Below, one piece after another: positions 60,007 through 64,000 of a DNA stretch of 64,000 bases. The number at the start of each line of letters is the position of its first letter. Position 1 is the stretch's first letter. The DNA is taken from the NCBI GenBank assembly GCA_021800275.1, contig JAJYZB010000001.1, forward strand, positions 1-64,000, in the 5' to 3' direction. This DNA is from a bacterium. Lineage in GTDB: Bacteria; Vulcanimicrobiota; JABDET01. A program made the position numbers and the translations under genes. The notes below the pieces were generated by a model, which saw only the letters and a program-made list of their open reading frames with translations, searched no databases and was not told where the DNA came from.

Positions 60007-60165
60007 TCCATGTTACCCCCAGGCGATTTTAACGGATTCTTTCTTTAAAAATATTATCCTTTAAACCAGACCTCATCTGATTTAAATCCTAAAAAGGACT
60101 TCTCTGCAATTTAAAAAAAAACAAGAGAATGAAAAAAATGAAAAAGAGAGAATGAGAAGAAGGTC

Positions 60166-61596
60166 ATGGAACAAGAAGTCAGTTTATACGACTACTGGCT
60201 GATCTTAAAAAAGCGAAAATCGCTCATCTTCAAGATCATGGGTGGGGTTGTTCTGCTAGCCCTTATCTACGTCATTTTAGCGCACAGCAAATATACGGCT
60301 GCAACCAGTTTTTACTACCCTTTGAACTCTAACTCCAGTACAGCTAAAATGTTAAACCTTACTAATCTAGGGGGATTAGGGGGATTAGGGGGATTAGGGG
60401 GATTAGGGGGATTAGGGGGATTAGGGGGATTAGGGGGATTTCTCTCAGAGCCTACCATCATAGGTTATACTAAAGGAATTTTAGAATCTAAAACAGTGGC
60501 TGATCTTTTGATCAAAAAATACCATCTGCTCCACTACTACCATACCCCTTACAAACAGACTGCGCAAACTATTCTGCGGAAATCGAGCAGCATCCAAATG
60601 TCTAAAGAAGGAATCATGGTGATCTCAGTCACCACAGAAAACCCTAAACTTTCAGAGCAGCTGGCAAATGGCTATATCCAGGCTTTTAAACAGTACTCTT
60701 CACGGGCGATTTTCAATGTGGCTCAAAAAGAGAAAAAAGATATCAAACTGCGGCGCGCAAAACTTAAAAAAAGACTGGATCGAGCAGAAAAAGCCATGGT
60801 TCAATTTCAAGCCCAGCACCACACTTCCGATTTTACAGAAGAAGCCAAAGACTATATGAAAGCCCTGATCACTTTAAAAGTCAAGGAACTGTCAGATGCT
60901 ATTCAGATCCATGCAGCAGAGAAAAGTTTAGCGGCGGCAGAGCAGATTCTACTCAGCCACTACAGTTCCAGTGTTCATCATCCTCTTATTGGACCAGATT
61001 TAACGGATCCTGTTATCGTGAATCTGAGAGAAGAGCTGGCAGCCGCCTATATTCAATATGCCCAGGATAAAGCTGCAGAAACCCCCCAGAATCCACAGCT
61101 TAAATCCGATCTGTGGAAAGTGAAGGATCTTGAGCAGATCCTTCAGCAGCAGTTGAAAAGACAGATGAGGGCAGCAAAAACAGGAACTGCAAATTCTCTC
61201 TTACTTCCTGAAATCCATCTCTGGGAGCTGAAGGCTGAAAAAAAAGCCATGACAGAAGGGATCCAGAAGTTAGATCGGAAATTTGCAACTTATCCTCGAA
61301 TTGGACTCCAGTATTTACAATTAGAACGGCGTTTGAAAATTTTAGAAGCTCTGGATACTTTTCTATCAACCCAGTATGAAAAAACAGTTTTAGAAGAAGA
61401 AAAAGAGAAACCGGATATTCAAGTTCTAGACAAAGCTGAAGTTCCACGCTTTCCCAGCGGTCCTCACAGACTTTTAGATCTGGCGATTGGGATTCTGTTA
61501 GGAGGGTTCCTGGGCATTGGGTCTGCTTTTCTCATGGAATCTCTCCAATCCGTTCCACAAACGAAAAATCCTGAAGAGGAAAAAGGAGGAAAATGA
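60166..61596 (+). CDS. Wzz-type polysaccharide co-polymerase (chain length determinant)
   Basis: Inner-membrane protein of 476 aa with two membrane helices (about 24-42 and 439-460) and a long periplasmic coiled-coil part (KLRRAKLKKRLDRAEKAMVQFQ, LKAEKKAMTEGIQKLDRKF). The N-terminal EVSLYDYWLILKKRKSLI and the C-terminal AEVPRFPSGPHRLLDLAIGILLGG are typical of Wzz/GumC-like chain-length regulators; no cytosolic kinase domain is attached. Residues about 69-92 are eight Gly-Gly-Leu/Phe units encoded by a 9-bp tandem repeat, placed near the hydrophobic loop that starts the periplasmic base domain. A ribosome site is GAGAAGAAGG. It overlaps no other gene; the next start lies two bases after its stop. 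Confidence 0.9.
   Translation: MEQEVSLYDYWLILKKRKSLIFKIMGGVVLLALIYVILAHSKYTAATSFYYPLNSNSSTAKMLNLTNLGGLGGLGGLGGLGGLGGLGGLGGFLSEPTIIGYTKGILESKTVADLLIKKYHLLHYYHTPYKQTAQTILRKSSSIQMSKEGIMVISVTTENPKLSEQLANGYIQAFKQYSSRAIFNVAQKEKKDIKLRRAKLKKRLDRAEKAMVQFQAQHHTSDFTEEAKDYMKALITLKVKELSDAIQIHAAEKSLAAAEQILLSHYSSSVHHPLIGPDLTDPVIVNLREELAAAYIQYAQDKAAETPQNPQLKSDLWKVKDLEQILQQQLKRQMRAAKTGTANSLLLPEIHLWELKAEKKAMTEGIQKLDRKFATYPRIGLQYLQLERRLKILEALDTFLSTQYEKTVLEEEKEKPDIQVLDKAEVPRFPSGPHRLLDLAIGILLGGFLGIGSAFLMESLQSVPQTKNPEEEKGGK
60370..60441 (+). repeat. 9-bp minisatellite in the Wzz gene
   Basis: Seven exact copies of GGGGGATTA are followed by one GGGGGATTT. The unit is a multiple of three, so a change of copy number lengthens or shortens the Gly-Gly-Leu run without breaking the frame. 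Confidence 0.97.
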
Positions 61597-61597
61597 A

Positions 61598-61867
61598 ATG
61601 GAAGTTGGATTTCATAAAAATGGGGTTTTAATGTTAAAAAGCGCGGATGGGATTCTTCATGTCCTGGATCCGCAGGAAACTTTAAGGGATGCTGCCCGAT
61701 ATGTGTGGAATGAGGAATCTTTAAAAAGTTTCAGAATTGAAGGGGAGGATGTTTCCATGAGAAATCATGCTGCTGTAAAATTTGTCAAACTGTCTCCTGA
61801 AAATTCTGATAAAAACGAACGGCTGCGATCCCTTCACCATGATGATGATCCTTATTTTCAAGAATAG
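61598..61867 (+). CDS. small hypothetical protein
   Basis: Protein of 89 aa starting MEVGFHKNGVLMLKSADGILHVLDPQETL with an acidic-basic C-terminal tail ending HHDDDPYFQE. The ATG at 61598 follows AGGAGG by eight bases and lies two bases after the wzz stop, so it is co-transcribed with wzz and probably with the downstream tRNA nucleotidyltransferase gene (32 bp). No signal peptide or membrane segment is seen. I do not recognise the family. Confidence 0.7.
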   Translation: MEVGFHKNGVLMLKSADGILHVLDPQETLRDAARYVWNEESLKSFRIEGEDVSMRNHAAVKFVKLSPENSDKNERLRSLHHDDDPYFQE

Positions 61868-61899
61868 ACTCCTCTGCGCCCAGCAGTAAACATTACAGA

Positions 61900-64000
61900 A
61901 TGGAACTGATTGTTTCACATTCCAATGCAGACATGGATTCACTGGCAGCCATGGCTGCTGCCAGCAAAATCTATCCTGAAGCAAAACTGGTTTTCGCGGA
62001 TTCGCCGGATCCCGGGGTTCGAGACTTTTTAGCTCACTATGGGCAGTGGCTGCATCTAACGCCCTTGAAAGACATCCCGCTGCATGAAGTTAAAAAGCTC
62101 ATTATCGTGGATACTCGGGAAGCGAGAAGGCTTGGAGATCTGCGGGTTCTCATCGAAAACCCTGAGATAGAGCTGCATGTTTATGATCATCATCCTACGA
62201 CTTATAGAGATATTGTGGGGGATTACAATTGTGTCAGACAGGTTGGCTCTACGACAACTCTCCTGATAGAACTTATTCAAGAAAAAAAGCTCCCTGTTTC
62301 TCCTGAAGAAGCGACCCTGTTTTTAGCCGGCATCTATGCAGATACCGGATCTCTTTCTTTTCCAAGAACCACAGCTTCTGATCTAAATGCAGCAGCATGG
62401 CTTTTAGAAAAAGGGGGGGATCTGAAAATTGTCACAGAACATCTGAACCGAACCCTTTCTCCTGAGCAGCGGGATCTGTTGAACCGTTTGCTGCTTTCTC
62501 TCCAATTTTTTCAAATCAAGGATCAAAATTTTCTCATCACAAAAGCCTCTGTTTCTTATTATGCCAATGATGCTTCATTATTGACCCAGCGCATTTTAGA
62601 TCTGGAAAAAACACAGGCTGCATTCAGTTTGATTCAGATGCAGGGGAGAATCTTTCTAATTGCTCGATCCGCTTCAAAAACAGTTAATGCAGCAGCCATC
62701 TGCGAAGAATTTGGAGGAGGTGGACATGAGACCGCTGCTTCAGCTTCTTTAAAAGAAAATAATCTGGAAAAAGTGGAAGAGAAACTTCTTCTGGTTCTAA
62801 AAAATAAAATCGAATCATCAGATTTGCAGCAGGCGCCCCAGCCGCCGCAGAACCAACAGGGATCCCAGGAATCTGTTGAAACCCTTCATCTGAAAGACTG
62901 GAAATCAGTCCCTAAAGCGATCGCAGAACTTCTAAAAGAGATGGGAAAACTCGCGGATGATGAGCAGATCAATCTCTTTGTGGTGGGTGGATTTGTGCGG
63001 GATCTTATGCTGGGGATAGAAAATCTGGATTTAGATTTAGTGGTAGAAGGGGATGGAATCTCATTTGCTAAAAAAATGGCAGGGGTTTTAAAAGCTGATC
63101 TAACTATCCATGAGCCCTTTAAAACCGCTGTTTTAATTCTCCCTGACCAACTGAGAATTGATCTGGCGACAGCTCGATCGGAATTTTACGCGCGTCCTGC
63201 TGCTCTTCCTGAAGTCGCCAGCACCACCCTTAAACAGGATTTAACCCGCAGAGATTTTTCAATCAATGCCATGGCTTTAAAACTGAACCCGAATGATTTT
63301 GGGAGATTAATTGATTTCTTCGGAGGGCAGAGGGATCTGCAGCATGGGATTATTCGGGTGCTTCATTCCTCCAGTTTTATGGATGATCCCACTCGTATCT
63401 TCAGAGCTATTCGATATGAACAAAGGTATGGATTCCACATCGAATCTCACACAGAAAAACTGCTGAAAGAAGCGATCTATTCCGGTGTACTTTCAAAGCT
63501 TTCTCGGGATCGGATCAGAAACGAAATCATTCTTCTGCTTTCTGAAAAAAACCCGATCCCGGCGATCCAGAGAATCGGTAAACTAAAAGGACTTTCCTTA
63601 ATTCATCCCTCCTTAAGGCTCTCGGGGAATTCCCTGCAGATCTTAAAACAAATCCCCGAAGTTCTTGCTGCTTTCAGAGAAACCCTTCAAATTCAGGACC
63701 ATGACATCTGGATTATTTATGCCCTGGGTCTTTTCTGCCAACTGACTCCTGAAGAAATAGAAGAGCTGCTGATGAAATGGAAATTTCCCCTCCAAGACTC
63801 CCAAAAAATCAGCTTTCTAAAATCTAATTGGGAAAAAATGATTCATGAACTTTCCCATTCTGTTCCAAAAACTCCCAGCGAAATCTTTCAAAAATTAGAA
63901 AAAATTCCGTCAGAAGGGCTGGTGTTCTGTATGGCTTATTCCCGAAACCCTTTTTTAAAAGAAAGAATTGAGCAGTATGCCTTGAAATTCCAAAAAATGA
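61900..64000 (+). CDS. cca: DHH-domain / CCA-type tRNA nucleotidyltransferase (3' end outside window)
   Basis: Open from ATG 61900 to the window edge (700 codons seen). Residues 1-310 are a DHH phosphoesterase domain (SHSNADMDSLAAM, VDTREARR, VYDHHPTTY, GIYADTGSL) with a DHHA1 part (EEFGGGGHETAASASL). Residues 340 onward are the nucleotidyltransferase head of class II CCA- or A-adding enzymes: VVGGFVRDLMLGIENLDLDLVVEGDG with catalytic Asp pair, RRDFSINAMAL, DDPTRIFRAIRYEQRYGF. Related two-part proteins usually have two CBS domains between these halves; here only a Gln/Pro-rich linker of about 30 residues is present. It finishes or repairs tRNA 3' ends. Confidence 0.9.
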   Translation, partial: MELIVSHSNADMDSLAAMAAASKIYPEAKLVFADSPDPGVRDFLAHYGQWLHLTPLKDIPLHEVKKLIIVDTREARRLGDLRVLIENPEIELHVYDHHPTTYRDIVGDYNCVRQVGSTTTLLIELIQEKKLPVSPEEATLFLAGIYADTGSLSFPRTTASDLNAAAWLLEKGGDLKIVTEHLNRTLSPEQRDLLNRLLLSLQFFQIKDQNFLITKASVSYYANDASLLTQRILDLEKTQAAFSLIQMQGRIFLIARSASKTVNAAAICEEFGGGGHETAASASLKENNLEKVEEKLLLVLKNKIESSDLQQAPQPPQNQQGSQESVETLHLKDWKSVPKAIAELLKEMGKLADDEQINLFVVGGFVRDLMLGIENLDLDLVVEGDGISFAKKMAGVLKADLTIHEPFKTAVLILPDQLRIDLATARSEFYARPAALPEVASTTLKQDLTRRDFSINAMALKLNPNDFGRLIDFFGGQRDLQHGIIRVLHSSSFMDDPTRIFRAIRYEQRYGFHIESHTEKLLKEAIYSGVLSKLSRDRIRNEIILLLSEKNPIPAIQRIGKLKGLSLIHPSLRLSGNSLQILKQIPEVLAAFRETLQIQDHDIWIIYALGLFCQLTPEEIEELLMKWKFPLQDSQKISFLKSNWEKMIHELSHSVPKTPSEIFQKLEKIPSEGLVFCMAYSRNPFLKERIEQYALKFQKM

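Noticed and set aside
60370-60441. GGGGGATTA repeat as telomere-like or CRISPR-like array
   Set aside because: It is in frame inside an intact wzz gene and codes for a regular Gly-Gly-Leu run.
1-64000. tRNA or rRNA genes
   Set aside because: No stretch with the conserved T-loop or rRNA core words was recognised on either strand by eye.

Overview
The window is about 64 kb of AT-rich bacterial DNA. The organism looks Gram-negative: it has a beta-barrel outer membrane protein, a Wza/SLBB polysaccharide export protein and a Wzz-type co-polymerase. It respires with an alternative complex III (ACIII) in place of cytochrome bc1. I see no rRNA, tRNA or CRISPR array, and the sequence does not let me name a phylum. 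A DHH-fused CCA-adding enzyme, a copper-amine-oxidase-type stalk protein, a protein pseudokinase and many dispersed coiled-coil paralogues fit a little-cultured lineage.

Region 1 (1-16.8 kb) is core metabolism. It holds a membrane-protein tail, homoserine kinase (thrB), an ACIII operon read leftward as actA, actB1, actB2, actC and actDE, aconitase (acnA), an agmatinase-like ureohydrolase (speB), a GT39-type glycosyltransferase, a small chagasin-like protein, a membrane-anchored pseudokinase, a sugar-type solute-binding lipoprotein and a stalk-domain secreted protein. In the ACIII operon ActB is split into two genes, and ActD and ActE form one reading frame.

Region 2 (16.9-25.2 kb) is a first surface-polysaccharide block: a UDP-sugar 4,6-dehydratase (PglF/CapD type), a DegT aminotransferase, a PglC-type phosphoglycosyl transferase, an SLBB export protein, an asparagine-synthase-type amidotransferase and a UDP-glucuronate 4-epimerase-like enzyme.

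Region 3 (25.2-41.1 kb) is an accessory scrapyard. A short leader element, with a promoter-like box and two potential stem-loops, occurs six times. It stands in front of unrelated or deleted genes: coiled-coil/PD-(D/E)XK proteins, tail-anchored coiled-coil proteins and a hicBA pair. Around these lie two broken AAA-ATPase-like/PD-(D/E)XK genes, mntA-hepT, an antitoxin-like gene, a dead nucleotide-sugar dehydrogenase, a dead methyltransferase, and IS21, ISNCY-like and rve-type transposase remnants. Between the IS remnants sits an intact two-gene operon with its own sigma70-like promoter: a 98-aa protein plus an ~806-aa AAA+ ATPase. The leader family and this AAA+ operon are the best candidates for something undescribed.

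Region 4 (41.1-61.6 kb) is a large polysaccharide locus. It encodes a MurJ-like flippase, a third phosphoglycosyl transferase, a bi-domain dehydrogenase, three glycosyltransferases, a Wzy-like polymerase, an IS256 insertion, a methyltransferase, a second asparagine synthase, a heparinase II/III-type lyase, UDP-ManNAc dehydrogenase, a coiled-coil protein, an outer-membrane barrel and a Wzz protein carrying a 9-bp minisatellite. The window ends inside a DHH/CCA tRNA nucleotidyltransferase that lacks the usual CBS pair.

Taken together, regions 2 and 4 could make and export a complex Wzy-dependent polysaccharide. Phosphoglycosyl transferases load the first sugar, dehydratase, aminotransferase, epimerase and dehydrogenase make activated sugars, glycosyltransferases extend the unit, the flippase and Wzy polymerise it, and Wzz and Wza control length and export. 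Region 3 separates the two halves and seems to have grown by repeated duplication, insertion and decay.
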